Below are positions 9,293-17,756 of a stretch of 64,000 bases of DNA, piece after piece (the stretch's first letter is position 1; each line of letters opens with the position of its first letter). The notes below the pieces were generated by a model. The model was not told the origin of the DNA and ran no database searches. It was given only the letters and a program-made list of their open reading frames with translations. The translations under genes were made by a program, and so were the position numbers. The stretch is from assembly GCA_039636795.1 (NCBI GenBank), contig CP143430.1:3844001-3908000 (forward strand). The letters are read 5' to 3'. This stretch comes from Micrococcaceae bacterium Sec5.1. GTDB lineage: Bacteria; Actinomycetota; Actinomycetes; Actinomycetales; Micrococcaceae.

Positions 9293-10057
9293 ATGGATAT
9301 CCTCAAGCAACTGGCTGACACCTTCCTTGACTGGGAGGCGATGGGCGAAGTCATTCCCAAGATGTTTGCCGTCGGCCTGCCGAACACCCTGGTGCTCGCT
9401 GTCATTTCGGGCATCATCGGGACCCTGCTGGGCATGGCCCTGGCCCTGATGGGGATTTCCCGGAACGCCGCGGCCCGGTGGATTGCACGCATCTACACGG
9501 ACGTCCTCCGCGGACTTCCGCCCGTGCTGACCATTCTGGTCATCGGATTCGGCTTTGGCCCCATCATCCGTGAACTGACCGGTTCCACGAGCCCCTACCC
9601 GATGGCCATCGCAGCATTGTCTTTGATGTCGGGGGCATACATCGGCGAGATCTTCCGCTCCGGTATCCAGAGCGTGGATAAGGGACAGCTCGAAGCGTCC
9701 CGTGCCTTGGGGTTCGGCTACGGCGCTTCCATGCGTTTGGTAGTGGTTCCCCAAGGCATCCGCCGAGTGCTTCCTGCCTTGGTCAATCAACTCATTGCCC
9801 TGATCAAGGAATCCTCCCTCGTCTTCCTGCTGGGCCTGCTGGCCACTGAGCGCGAGATCTTCCAGATCGGCAAGGACGCGGCTGCGACCAGCGGCAACCT
9901 CTCGCCTTATGTGGCTGCGGCCATCTTCTACCTGGTGCTCACTATTCCGCTCACGCACTTCGTGAACTGGATTGATGCCCGCTTCCGTTCAGGCAGGCCT
10001 GAAAAGAAAGAACCGGACGATGCCGCGGCGGTCGTCGGGAAGGGAGCCCACGCATGA
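9293..10057 (+). CDS. Polar amino-acid ABC transporter, permease
   Basis: 254 aa integral membrane protein of the HisM/GlnP type. It has several hydrophobic segments and the cytoplasmic loop that contacts the ATPase ([20 protein letters not shown], an EAA motif with the conserved Gly). The C-terminus is charged. It lies 12 bp after the binding-protein gene, and its stop overlaps the ATPase start (ATGA at 10054-10057). A single permease gene suggests a homodimer in the membrane. Confidence 0.88.
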   Translation: MDILKQLADTFLDWEAMGEVIPKMFAVGLPNTLVLAVISGIIGTLLGMALALMGISRNAAARWIARIYTDVLRGLPPVLTILVIGFGFGPIIRELTGSTSPYPMAIAALSLMSGAYIGEIFRSGIQSVDKGQLEASRALGFGYGASMRLVVVPQGIRRVLPALVNQLIALIKESSLVFLLGLLATEREIFQIGKDAAATSGNLSPYVAAAIFYLVLTIPLTHFVNWIDARFRSGRPEKKEPDDAAAVVGKGAHA

Positions 10058-10791
10058 GTGAATTTACATCCGGCACATTGACGGCACAGAACATACATTT
10101 GTCGTTCGGCACCAACCATGTCCTGCGGGGAATCGACCTGCACGTTGAGAAGGGCACCACGGCTTCGGTCATCGGCCCCTCGGGTTCCGGCAAGTCAACG
10201 CTGCTCCGCGTGATGAACCGACTCATCGAACCTGACCAGGGCGACATCCTGTTGGACGGCCGTTCCGTCCTCAAGGACAATCCCGACGAGCTCCGGCGTC
10301 GCATCGGCATGGTGTTCCAGCAATTCAACCTCTTCCCCCACAAGACGGTGGCCGAGAACATCTCTCTGGCGCTCCGTAAGATTCGTGGACTGTCAAAGGA
10401 ACAAGCACGTGAGGAGGCTTTGGCCCAACTGGACCTGGTCGGCCTCAAGCACAGGGCCGATGCCCGCCCTGCCAACCTTTCGGGTGGCCAGCAACAGCGC
10501 GTAGCCATTGCCCGCGCGCTTGCCATGAAGCCCGAGGTTATGTTCTTCGATGAGGCCACTTCCGCGCTGGACCCGGAACTCGTCAAGGGCGTACTTGCCC
10601 TGATGACCGATCTCGCGCAGGGAGGCATGACCATGGTGGTGGTTACCCACGAGATGGGCTTCTCCCGCAACGTCTCAGACGTAGTGACGTTCATGGACGC
10701 CGGCGTAGTTGTGGAATCAGGTCCGCCGGAGCAGCTGTTCAACAGCCCCCGGACAGAGCGGCTCCAAGGATTCCTCTCGGACGTCCTCTAG
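10054..10791 (+). CDS. Polar amino-acid ABC transporter, ATP-binding protein
   Basis: 245 aa GlnQ/HisP-type ATPase. It has Walker [11 protein letters not shown]-loop [11 protein letters not shown], signature LSGGQQQR, Walker B VMFFDEAT and the switch histidine in VTHEMG. It powers the transporter encoded by the two preceding genes. The stop codon (TAG, 10789-10791) lies inside a CTAG tetranucleotide that also appears at the far end of the adjacent insertion sequence. The reading frame was therefore not damaged by the insertion. Confidence 0.92.
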   Translation: MSEFTSGTLTAQNIHLSFGTNHVLRGIDLHVEKGTTASVIGPSGSGKSTLLRVMNRLIEPDQGDILLDGRSVLKDNPDELRRRIGMVFQQFNLFPHKTVAENISLALRKIRGLSKEQAREEALAQLDLVGLKHRADARPANLSGGQQQRVAIARALAMKPEVMFFDEATSALDPELVKGVLALMTDLAQGGMTMVVVTHEMGFSRNVSDVVTFMDAGVVVESGPPEQLFNSPRTERLQGFLSDVL

Positions 10792-10808
10792 ATGATTAAG
10801 TCCTATTG
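10792..10808 (+). repeat. IS left terminal inverted repeat
   Basis: ATGATTAAGTCCTATTG, matching the reverse complement of the right end with one mismatch (T for C at position 5). It begins directly after the stop codon of the upstream ATPase gene. Confidence 0.8.
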
Positions 10809-10811
10809 GAT

Positions 10812-11714
10812 TTAGTGGTCGTAGGCGATGAGTGAGCGTTTGCGGGGCGCGTTGATGCGCCAGTTGTGCCAGATGCCTGCGGCAAGGGCGAGGAGTCTGG
10901 CAGCTACCCGGGCGTAGACGCCGGCCATGGTCCGTCCGCCGTGTTCTTCGAGGCCGAGTTGGCCCTTGAGGGTGTCGAAGACGGATTCAATCCATTGTCG
11001 GATGCCGCCGAGTTTGCCGAAGCGGGGTTTCTCGTCCTTGCGGTCCGGGCGGATCAGGTGCGCGCCGAGGTCCTCGGTGATGAACCGTTCGAAGTCGCGG
11101 CCGGCGAAGCCTTTGTCCCCGAGGATGACCTGCCCGGCCCGGATGAGGTGGTGGTCGTGTTCGAGTAGGGCCTGGGTGACCTCGCGTTCACCGATCTTCG
11201 GGTTCGCCAGGCCCCAGATCACGGGCATGCCTTCAGGGGTGCTGATCAGGTAGAGACGCAGGCCCCAGAAGAACCGGGAGTGGGAGGCACAGTAGCCGTA
11301 GCCGGCGTGCCCGGACAGGTCGGAGCGTTTGACGGTTTCCCGGGACATGCCGCACGGCACGGGGGTGGAATCGACCAGGCGCAGGACCTCGTGCCAGGAC
11401 GGGGTGTCCCGTGCCAGCGCGGTGATGGCGGCCGCGATCACAGGGCCCGCGGCCCGGAGACGCTTGTTATAGCCGGATTGGTGCGGAATGCCCGGGAACA
11501 TGCCGGACAGGTGGATCCGTGAATAACGGATCCACCTGGTCTCCGAGGAGAAGCCGAGCAGGTGCTGTGCCACGGCCAGGCAGAGCAGCTCAGCGTCGCT
11601 CAGCACCGGTTTCCGGCCCGGCCGGCGAGCCCTGGACACACCCAGGTCCGGCAGCACATGGTCATCCAAATAGACGTAAAGTGTGGTCAGGAGAGTGTTT
11701 AGTTGCGTGTTCAC
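10812..11714 (-). CDS. IS982-family DDE transposase
   Basis: 300 aa. The probable catalytic triad is Asp in LVDSTPVPCG, Asp in VILGDKGFAG and Glu in WIESVFDTLKG. The first 70 residues form the helical N-terminal region seen in actinobacterial IS982 transposases (LYVYLDDHVLPDLG). The frame is complete with no frameshift or internal stop. It is transcribed against the ABC operon that the element follows. An IS5-type assignment was considered because of the CTAG target. The protein sequence fits IS982 better. Confidence 0.85.
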   Translation of the reverse strand: MNTQLNTLLTTLYVYLDDHVLPDLGVSRARRPGRKPVLSDAELLCLAVAQHLLGFSSETRWIRYSRIHLSGMFPGIPHQSGYNKRLRAAGPVIAAAITALARDTPSWHEVLRLVDSTPVPCGMSRETVKRSDLSGHAGYGYCASHSRFFWGLRLYLISTPEGMPVIWGLANPKIGEREVTQALLEHDHHLIRAGQVILGDKGFAGRDFERFITEDLGAHLIRPDRKDEKPRFGKLGGIRQWIESVFDTLKGQLGLEEHGGRTMAGVYARVAARLLALAAGIWHNWRINAPRKRSLIAYDH

Positions 11715-11768
11715 AAACTCGGCTTAACACTCTCCGCCTTACTTTAAAAGCTCCCGCGCCCGCCACGG

Positions 11769-11785
11769 CAATAGGACTTAGTCAT
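11769..11785 (-). repeat. IS right terminal inverted repeat
   Basis: Reads ATGACTAAGTCCTATTG inward on the minus strand. It is followed outward by CTAG, the putative target duplication, and lies 54 bp upstream of the transposase start. Confidence 0.8.
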
Positions 11786-11815
11786 CTAGTCCCCGGAAGG
11801 CAGCCAAACAGCAGA

Positions 11816-11864
11816 CCCCGCCTCCAGACGGTCGCCCCAGTGGTGAAAAGTCATGGAGGCGGGG
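11816..11864. terminator. Hairpin terminator of ABC operon / GH3 gene
   Basis: An 11-bp perfect stem (CCCCGCCTCCA, 11816-11826, with TGGAGGCGGGG, 11854-11864) encloses a 27-nt loop and is followed by TTT on the plus strand. It probably served the ABC operon before the IS arrived and now lies 1 kb from it. The convergent GH3 gene ends 70 bp further on. Confidence 0.65.
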
Positions 11865-11933
11865 TTTCCTGCATTAAGCGCAAAAAACGGTGGGGCACCA
11901 GCCACTCTCGGGGCCTGGGCTTGTTTCCCGGGA

Positions 11934-13214
11934 TTACTTCCCGATCTTCACCGACAGCACCGTCAAGGCCGCAGCATCTACTTTGGTACGAAAATCCGGC
12001 TCGGACTGTGCTTTCTGGAGTACGGCGTCATACATGGCGGGGATGCTTCCCGGGTCCGCGCAAAGCAGCATCGTGCCGCCCGCTGCGAAGAAGTTGATGG
12101 CACGGTCCGCGGTGGTCCACGGCTTCAACTGTGCTGCACTACAGACGTCATCCGAGAGGATAATGCCCTTGAAGCCAGCGTCCCCGCGAAGCATCTGCCC
12201 CATGACCACCGGCGAGAACGGCGCAATGTTGGCGGGGTCGATTTGGTCGTAGTAGGCATTGGACACCATGACCCATTGCACGCCGTTCGTAATGGCTGTG
12301 CGAAATGGCTCCAAGGCGGGATCATTCCGCGTGGTTTCAGTGTCCCTGACGTTCTGGCTGACATCGGTGTTGGGAATTACCCTGCCGAGGCCTGGAAAGT
12401 GCTTCACGACCGGTGCCACGACCGCGTCCTTCATACCTTGGGCAAAAGCGTTTCCGAGGTTGGACACTTGCCCCGGCACATATCCGTACTCGCGTTGGAA
12501 TTGTCCGATCGGTGCATTGGAGGGCGCGAATTCAGGGCTCGTCACAGTATCAACGACCGGAGCCAGATTGACGTTGACGCCAGCGCTAAGCAGTTCCTTT
12601 CCCCAAACCGTGGCGTCTGCCCGCAGCTTCGCGGGACCAGCTCCGGCTTGCACCAACGCGGCAGGGATGGTGGAGAAACCCGGACCAGCCAGGACCTGGA
12701 CATATCCACCTTCCTGGTCTGTGGCCACGAAGAGAGGCAGCCCACCGGTAGTTTCGGCGGAAACGGTCCCGGTAAGGGAGGCCACGACGGCAGCTGTGGC
12801 AGCAGCCCCGGCCTTGCTGCGACCACTCAAGTAGACGTTGCCTGCGTGGTATTTGGTGAGTGCTTCCATGGTGCCTGGCTCAGCACCCGTCGCCTTCGCG
12901 GCAACCATGAAGAGCTGCCCCACGCGTTGTTCGAGACTTAACTTGGCAAGCTGTTGTTGCGCCGTGGACAGTGCTTCAGGGGTAGGTGCTGCCGAAGGTG
13001 GCCGGGAGACCGTGGGTTCGGTTGAAGCCCCGGAAGCGGACTTGGGCGGAACAGGGGTGCTCGTGGGCGAAGGGGTAGTTGCAGATGGTGAAACGGGCGA
13101 AGTCGTTGGGCTCGCGGTTTCATTTCCATTTGAGCAACCAGGCACCATCGTGACCAGGATTCCGGCCGCCGCGGCCCTCACTCCAAGGGATGCAATTGAC
13201 TGGATCTTGCGCAT
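11934..13214 (-). CDS. Glycoside hydrolase family 3 lipoprotein (NagZ/LpqI-like)
   Basis: 426 aa. The N-terminal signal has a lipobox-like VPGC, then a Ser/Thr/Pro-rich linker (about residues 32-75), then a GH3 catalytic domain. The family removes N-acetylglucosamine from peptidoglycan fragments. The expected nucleophile region is seen as IILSDDVCSA. The loop that normally reads KHFPGHG followed by D-S-H is here KHFPGLGRVIPNTDVS, so the acid/base histidine of the NagZ Asp-His pair is not in its usual place. Actinobacterial LpqI-like proteins may share this form. An extracytoplasmic cell-wall recycling role is likely, but activity is not assured. It has no operon partner. Confidence 0.8.
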   Translation of the reverse strand: MRKIQSIASLGVRAAAAGILVTMVPGCSNGNETASPTTSPVSPSATTPSPTSTPVPPKSASGASTEPTVSRPPSAAPTPEALSTAQQQLAKLSLEQRVGQLFMVAAKATGAEPGTMEALTKYHAGNVYLSGRSKAGAAATAAVVASLTGTVSAETTGGLPLFVATDQEGGYVQVLAGPGFSTIPAALVQAGAGPAKLRADATVWGKELLSAGVNVNLAPVVDTVTSPEFAPSNAPIGQFQREYGYVPGQVSNLGNAFAQGMKDAVVAPVVKHFPGLGRVIPNTDVSQNVRDTETTRNDPALEPFRTAITNGVQWVMVSNAYYDQIDPANIAPFSPVVMGQMLRGDAGFKGIILSDDVCSAAQLKPWTTADRAINFFAAGGTMLLCADPGSIPAMYDAVLQKAQSEPDFRTKVDAAALTVLSVKIGK

Positions 13215-13272
13215 GGTAAACCGTGAATTCGTTGGGGTTGGGTTTCCCTTACGAGCCTACCCCGGGAAGTGA

Positions 13273-13312
13273 CAGTGCCCCAGCCTGCTTGGAACAGCCG
13301 GCCGGGGCACTG
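13273..13312. terminator. Hairpin downstream of hemL
   Basis: CAGTGCCCCAGCC (13273-13285) pairs with GGCCGGGGCACTG (13300-13312), 12 of 13 positions, loop 14 nt. It lies 45 bp past the hemL stop on the minus strand. There is no T-run, so factor-independent termination is uncertain. Confidence 0.45.
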
Positions 13313-13327
13313 CAAGTTCTTGCCCTG

Positions 13328-13370
13328 GGCGATCGCGAACTTAGGCGACCGCGGACTTAGGCGATCGCGG
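13328..13370. repeat. 16-bp tandem repeat over the hemL stop codon
   Basis: Two imperfect 16-bp units (GGCGATCGCGAACTTA at 13328-13343 and GGCGACCGCGGACTTA at 13344-13359) plus a partial third cover the last codons and stop of hemL. Each full unit contains TTA, which reads TAA on the minus strand. Probably a small slippage duplication. Confidence 0.7.
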
Positions 13371-14676
13371 CGGCTGCAGCCTTGGCAGCAGCCGGGAGTG
13401 CGTCAACGATCCTGTTCATGGCAGCGTCGTCATGCGCCGAGGACAGGAACCATGCTTCGAAGACCGATGGCGGCAGGTAGATGCCGGAGTCCAGCATTGA
13501 GTGGAAGAACGGTGCGTAGCGGTAGGCTTGCTGGCCCTGGGCGTCGTCGTAGTTGTGCACGCCGTGGGCCGAGGTACCGAACGCAACAGAGAACAGGTTC
13601 CCTGCACGCTGGATGGAGTGGTCCACGCCTTGGGCATCAAGCGCCGAGGACAGGGCAGCGGAGAGCTCCAGCGAACGGGCGTCGACATAAGCGTAAACGT
13701 CAGGCGTGGCATGGGTAAGCGTTGCGACACCGGCAGCCATAGCCACAGGGTTTCCTGACAGCGTGCCTGCCTGGTACACCGGACCCACGGGTGCGAGGTA
13801 ATCCATGACGTCGGCACGTCCGCCGAGGGCCGCCGTCGGCATTCCGCCGCCAATGACCTTGCCGAAGGTCAGCAGGTCCGGCGCCCATCCTTCCTGGCGG
13901 CCCGTGAGTCCCCAGTAGCCGGCGTAACCGGTGCGGAAACCGGTGAGGACTTCGTCGAGGATGAGCAGCGCCCCGTGTTCCGTGGTGATGCGGGACAGCC
14001 CGGCGTTGAAGCCCTCGGCCGGGGTGACGACACCCATGTTTGCCGGGGCAGCTTCGGTGATCACGGCCGCGATGTTGTTGCCGTGCTTGACGAAGGCAGC
14101 TTCAACAGCTGCGAGGTCGTTGTAAGGCAAAACAAGTGTCTCAGCGGCGGTGGCTGCCGTGACGCCAGCCGAACCGGGGAGGGCCAACGTCGCGAGGCCG
14201 GAACCTGCTGCTGCCAGCAGGCCGTCCAGGTGGCCGTGGTAGCAGCCGGCAAACTTGATGATCAGGTTGCGGCCGGTAAAACCACGGGCGAGGCGAACCG
14301 CCGTCATCGTGGCCTCGGTGCCCGTGGACACCATGCGCAGGCGTTCGACGGCGGACACGCGCTCCTTCACGATCTCGGCGAGGTTGGCCTCATCCGGGGT
14401 GGACGCTCCGAAGGACAGGCCGCGGTCCACAGCAGCGTGCACGGCGTCGAGCACGGCGGGGTGGGCATGCCCGAGCAGGGCCGGGCCCCACGAGCAGACG
14501 AGATCCACGTATTCCTTGCCATCGGCGTCAGTGAGGTAGGCGCCCTTGGCCGAAACCATGAATTTCGGAGTGCCGCCAACGGACCCGAAGGCACGCACGG
14601 GCGAGTTCACTCCGCCGGGCATGAGGGACTGGGCTCGATCGAAAAGCTGGTCGGACACAGGGGTGTTTGAAGTCAT
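13357..14676 (-). CDS. hemL: Glutamate-1-semialdehyde 2,1-aminomutase
   Basis: PLP enzyme converting glutamate-1-semialdehyde to 5-aminolevulinate, the second step of the C5 heme pathway started by HemA at 23553. The PLP lysine is in [13 protein letters not shown]. The family start [15 protein letters not shown] is present. I take ATG 14676 (MTSNTP), which has AGGAA six bases upstream, over an ATG 21 bases further out. That gives 439 aa, normal for the family. It is the last gene of the heme operon, 54 bp after the LLM oxidoreductase gene. The alanine-rich C-terminus is encoded in a 16-bp tandem repeat. Confidence 0.94.
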   Translation of the reverse strand: MTSNTPVSDQLFDRAQSLMPGGVNSPVRAFGSVGGTPKFMVSAKGAYLTDADGKEYVDLVCSWGPALLGHAHPAVLDAVHAAVDRGLSFGASTPDEANLAEIVKERVSAVERLRMVSTGTEATMTAVRLARGFTGRNLIIKFAGCYHGHLDGLLAAAGSGLATLALPGSAGVTAATAAETLVLPYNDLAAVEAAFVKHGNNIAAVITEAAPANMGVVTPAEGFNAGLSRITTEHGALLILDEVLTGFRTGYAGYWGLTGRQEGWAPDLLTFGKVIGGGMPTAALGGRADVMDYLAPVGPVYQAGTLSGNPVAMAAGVATLTHATPDVYAYVDARSLELSAALSSALDAQGVDHSIQRAGNLFSVAFGTSAHGVHNYDDAQGQQAYRYAPFFHSMLDSGIYLPPSVFEAWFLSSAHDDAAMNRIVDALPAAAKAAAAAIA

Positions 14677-14730
14677 GGTTCCTATTCTTTCAGTCATTCA
14701 GAAGCCTCTTTCGGTGATTCAGAAGCGCAG

Positions 14731-15870
14731 CTATGAATCGTTCGCCAGCAGCTCACCGACCCGTGGGGCCACTTCGGTGCCGTACAACTCAATGCAGCGC
14801 ATCATGGATCCGTGCGGAAGCGTGCCGTTGCTGTATTTGAGGTCGAAGCGGTCCACGCCGAGGTTGCGTTTGAGCAGGACGATTTTTTGGGCCACAGTCT
14901 CGGGAGAACCCACATAAAGAGCGCCCTCCGGTCCGCACATTGCGTCGAATTCCCCCCGGTTTCCCGGACCCCAGCCGCGCTCGGCCCCGATTCTGTTGCG
15001 CTGCTCCAGCCAATGCGGAAAGAGTTCTTCCCGGGCATCCTGGTCAGTATCTGAGATGAAGCCGGGTGAGTGCGTCGCGATCTGTCGCATGGAGTGACCG
15101 TATTTGGCCATTGCGTCGCGATAAAGATTTACAAGGGGAGCGAAACGGCGGGGCTCTCCCCCGATGATCGCGAAGATAATCGGATAGCCATATTCCGCGC
15201 ACCGCAACACGGATTCAGGTGTCCCGCCCACGCCTATCCATGCTGGCAGCAAATGGTGCTGCAAACGCGGGTAAACCTGGAGTCCGTTCACGTTGGGGCG
15301 GGTCCGCCCTTCCCAGTGGACCGGCTTCTGGGCCCGTACTTTGTCAAACAGCTCAAGCTTTTCTTCGAACAGGACGTCATAGTCCGCAAGGTCCAGTCCG
15401 AACAATGGGAAGGACTCAATAAACGATCCCCTGCCCAACATGACCTCGGCCCGGCCGTTGGAGATTGCGTCAACAGTGGCAAAGCGTTGGAAGACCCGGA
15501 TCGGATCATCCGAACTGAGTACTGTCACAGCCGAGCCGAGCCGGATCCGTGAAGTCACTGCGGCAGCCGCCGCCAGGAAGACCTCGGGAGCAGACACTGC
15601 AAAATCACGGCGGTGATGCTCTCCCACGCCAAAAGCATGAATGCCCAGGGCGTCAGCCAGCTTTGCTTCCTCAAGCAACTCCCGCAGGACCTGGGCGTGC
15701 TCCTTGGGATTACCGTCGGCATCGAGGCCCGCGTCCCCGAAGGTGTTCAGGCCGAGCAGGATTTCGCTTGCACCTACGGGTGCGGTGGGGTCGGATTCAG
15801 CCCTGGATGCGGAGGCGGATGCGGACGCAGATGCGGACGGAAGTCCTGATTCGGAAGGCACGGCGGTCAT
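14731..15870 (-). CDS. LLM-class flavin-dependent oxidoreductase in the heme operon
   Basis: 379 aa luciferase-like TIM-barrel protein. Family members use reduced FMN or F420 to oxidise small molecules. Visible family elements include ILLGLNTFGD, HAFGVGEHHRRDF, RIRLGSAVTVLSSDDPIRVF and VMLGRGSFIESFPLFG, and the length fits. The first 35 residues are a low-complexity tail (SASASASAS), so the true start could be later. However, the ATG at 15870 overlaps the hemB stop by one base, which supports it. It lies between hemB and hemL and is coupled to them. No known heme enzyme belongs to this family, so the substrate is unknown. Confidence 0.85.
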   Translation of the reverse strand: MTAVPSESGLPSASASASASASRAESDPTAPVGASEILLGLNTFGDAGLDADGNPKEHAQVLRELLEEAKLADALGIHAFGVGEHHRRDFAVSAPEVFLAAAAAVTSRIRLGSAVTVLSSDDPIRVFQRFATVDAISNGRAEVMLGRGSFIESFPLFGLDLADYDVLFEEKLELFDKVRAQKPVHWEGRTRPNVNGLQVYPRLQHHLLPAWIGVGGTPESVLRCAEYGYPIIFAIIGGEPRRFAPLVNLYRDAMAKYGHSMRQIATHSPGFISDTDQDAREELFPHWLEQRNRIGAERGWGPGNRGEFDAMCGPEGALYVGSPETVAQKIVLLKRNLGVDRFDLKYSNGTLPHGSMMRCIELYGTEVAPRVGELLANDS

Positions 15871-16850
15871 CAGGACTCCTTCAGCCAGCCTGCCAGTTCG
15901 GAGGCCCAGTAGGTCAGGACGGTATCGGCTCCGGCCCTCTTGATGCCCAGCACCGACTCCGTGATGGCGCCCCGCCGATCGATCCAGCCGTTGGCGGCGG
16001 CCGCTTCGATCATGGCGTACTCCCCGGAGATTTGGTAGGCCGAGACCGGTACGGGGCTCATTGCCGCAATATCCGCGAGGATGTCGAGGTAACTCATGGC
16101 CGGCTTGACCATGACCATGTCGGCGCCTTCTTCAAGGTCCAGTTCCACTTCGAGAATGGCTTCGCGACGATTGGCTGCATCCATTTGGTACGTTCGGCGG
16201 TCACCCTTCAGTTGGGAGTCCACCGCTTCACGGAACGGACCGTAGAAAGCTGAGGCGTACTTGGCAGCATAGGCCAGGACAACGGTGTTCTTGTGGCCGG
16301 AATCCTCCAACGCCTGGCGGATGACGGCGATTTGTCCGTCCATCATGCCTGAAGGTCCAAGCACGTGGGCGCCCGCCTCAGCCTGGGCAACGGCCATCTG
16401 GCCATAGATCTCCAGGGTGGCGTCGTTGTCCACATATCCATCGGCATCCAGAACGCCGCAGTGTCCGTGGTCAGTGAATTCGTCCAGGCAGACATCGCCC
16501 ATGATGACGAGGTCATCGCCCACTTCGGCCTTGACGTCGCGAATGGCCTTGTTCAGGACACCTTCCGGATCCAGGGATGCGGTGCCCCGCGCATCCCGAA
16601 CCTCCGGCACGCCGAACAGCATGATGCCGCCCACGCCAAGTTCCACGGCTTCCGCGGCTGCGCGCTTGAGAGTGTCGGTGGTGTGCTGGACGACGCCGGG
16701 CATCGAGCTGATCGGGCTGGGCTCGCTGAGGCCCTCACGGATGAAGGCCGGAAGTATGAGGTCTGCGGGGGCCAGGCGTGTTTCTGCCGTGAGCCTGCGC
16801 ATCGCCGGGGTTGTCCGCAAGCGGCGGGGACGGTGGTTCGGAAAGCTCAT
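15870..16850 (-). CDS. hemB: Porphobilinogen synthase (delta-aminolevulinate dehydratase)
   Basis: Condenses two 5-aminolevulinates to porphobilinogen. Schiff-base lysines appear in [12 protein letters not shown] and [12 protein letters not shown]. The metal site reads [14 protein letters not shown]. This is intermediate between the three-cysteine zinc type (CxC) and the all-aspartate type, with the middle cysteine replaced by Asp. The start is ATG 16850 ([10 protein letters not shown]), giving 326 aa. It overlaps the hemD stop by ATGA. A longer frame extends upstream into hemD but is not homologous. It is part of the coupled heme operon. Confidence 0.93.
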   Translation of the reverse strand: MSFPNHRPRRLRTTPAMRRLTAETRLAPADLILPAFIREGLSEPSPISSMPGVVQHTTDTLKRAAAEAVELGVGGIMLFGVPEVRDARGTASLDPEGVLNKAIRDVKAEVGDDLVIMGDVCLDEFTDHGHCGVLDADGYVDNDATLEIYGQMAVAQAEAGAHVLGPSGMMDGQIAVIRQALEDSGHKNTVVLAYAAKYASAFYGPFREAVDSQLKGDRRTYQMDAANRREAILEVELDLEEGADMVMVKPAMSYLDILADIAAMSPVPVSAYQISGEYAMIEAAAANGWIDRRGAITESVLGIKRAGADTVLTYWASELAGWLKES

Positions 16851-17755
16851 CTGGGGTTCCCTTCGTTGGCGAATACTGTTTCCAAGGCGGCCGCAATGCC
16901 GTCCGGGGTAGGTTCTTTGGCCGTGGCTGCCACGGTGATGCCGAGCTGGGTGGCCTCTGCCGCCGTCGGACGCCCAATGGCTATGAATCGGCAACTGCCC
17001 AACGGCAGGAGGGTCGCCGCAATCCGCCGGGCGGCACTCGGGGAAGCAGCCACGACGGCGTCCAGCATCCCGGCGTCGATGGCGGCGCGGGCCTCTGCGG
17101 GAGTCATTTCCTGCGGCTGTCCGGTACGGGAACCAGCACTGCCGGAGGCAGAGATGCCGGAAGCCACACTGTCGGAATTCACGACGGCGGCGGGCAGTTC
17201 GGCTTCGAGGCGATGTCCCGTCCGGGCCGGGTAGTCCACCGTGTGATAGGCGGTCACGGACGTTACGTCTGCACCCTTGGCGGCCAATCCGTCACGCAGC
17301 TCGGGGCCCGCAATATCGGCTTGCGGGAGAAGAACGCGTCCAGGAGCCTGCTCCCAGAGGGCGACGAGGCCTTCGGCAGATTGAAGGTCAGTGGGTGCCA
17401 GTGAGACGGTCAGGCCGATCGCTTCCAGGATCCGCTTTGACGATGGACCGATCGTGGCCACGCGCGTCCGTGTCGGCACGAGGTTTGCCGGAAGCGTGCC
17501 ACGCTCGGCAGCTTTTTCGAGCAGGACACGCACGGTGGTGATGCTGCTGATGACCATCCAGTCAAAATATCCAGCGGAGAGCTGGTCCAGGGCGGCGTCG
17601 AGGGAAGCCTGGTTCTCCGCCCGCTCGAAATCGATGAGGGGAAGCACCAACGGCTCCGCTCCGAGCGTGTGCAGGAGCGAAGCAAGTGGCCGGGCGCGGT
17701 CGGCGCTCCTGGTAATCAGGACCCGCCGACCTGCCAAGGCCGATGCTTGAGTCAC
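16847..17755 (-). CDS. hemD: Uroporphyrinogen-III synthase
   Basis: Closes hydroxymethylbilane with inversion of ring D. The sequence is poorly conserved, as is usual, but shows the two-domain HemD pattern ([20 protein letters not shown] at the start, [17 protein letters not shown] and [20 protein letters not shown] in the middle). I choose GTG 17755, one base after the hemC stop, giving 302 aa. The longer frame to 17827 runs inside hemC. About 25 residues (near [20 protein letters not shown]) form a Ser/Gly-rich insertion in the second domain. Confidence 0.88.
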   Translation of the reverse strand: MTQASALAGRRVLITRSADRARPLASLLHTLGAEPLVLPLIDFERAENQASLDAALDQLSAGYFDWMVISSITTVRVLLEKAAERGTLPANLVPTRTRVATIGPSSKRILEAIGLTVSLAPTDLQSAEGLVALWEQAPGRVLLPQADIAGPELRDGLAAKGADVTSVTAYHTVDYPARTGHRLEAELPAAVVNSDSVASGISASGSAGSRTGQPQEMTPAEARAAIDAGMLDAVVAASPSAARRIAATLLPLGSCRFIAIGRPTAAEATQLGITVAATAKEPTPDGIAAALETVFANEGNPR

Positions 17756-17756
17756 A

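Larger units (their letters stand above)
10792..11785. mobile_element. IS982-like insertion sequence, complete
   Basis: About 994 bp. Terminal inverted repeats are at 10792-10808 and 11769-11785 and match at 16 of 17 positions (ATGAYTAAGTCCTATTG read inward from each end). CTAG flanks both ends (10788-10791 and 11786-11789) and is the probable 4-bp target duplication. Because CTAG is its own reverse complement, it could instead be counted as part of the repeats. The element holds one intact transposase gene on the minus strand, so it looks potentially active. Family assignment rests on the transposase. The ends do not begin with the ACC often given for IS982, so the subgroup is uncertain. Confidence 0.83.

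Noticed and set aside
8108..9958. 616-aa open frame on the minus strand
   Set aside because: It is antisense to the binding-protein and permease genes, which have clear family motifs. Its composition (Gly/Asp/Val-rich, no motif) is that of a GC-rich shadow frame.
11853..12941. 362-aa open frame on the plus strand
   Set aside because: Antisense to the GH3 lipoprotein gene, which has a signal peptide and catalytic motifs.
16851..16994. Longer N-terminus for hemB
   Set aside because: Lies inside hemD in another frame, is not homologous to the family, and ATG 16850 overlaps the hemD stop in the typical ATGA form.
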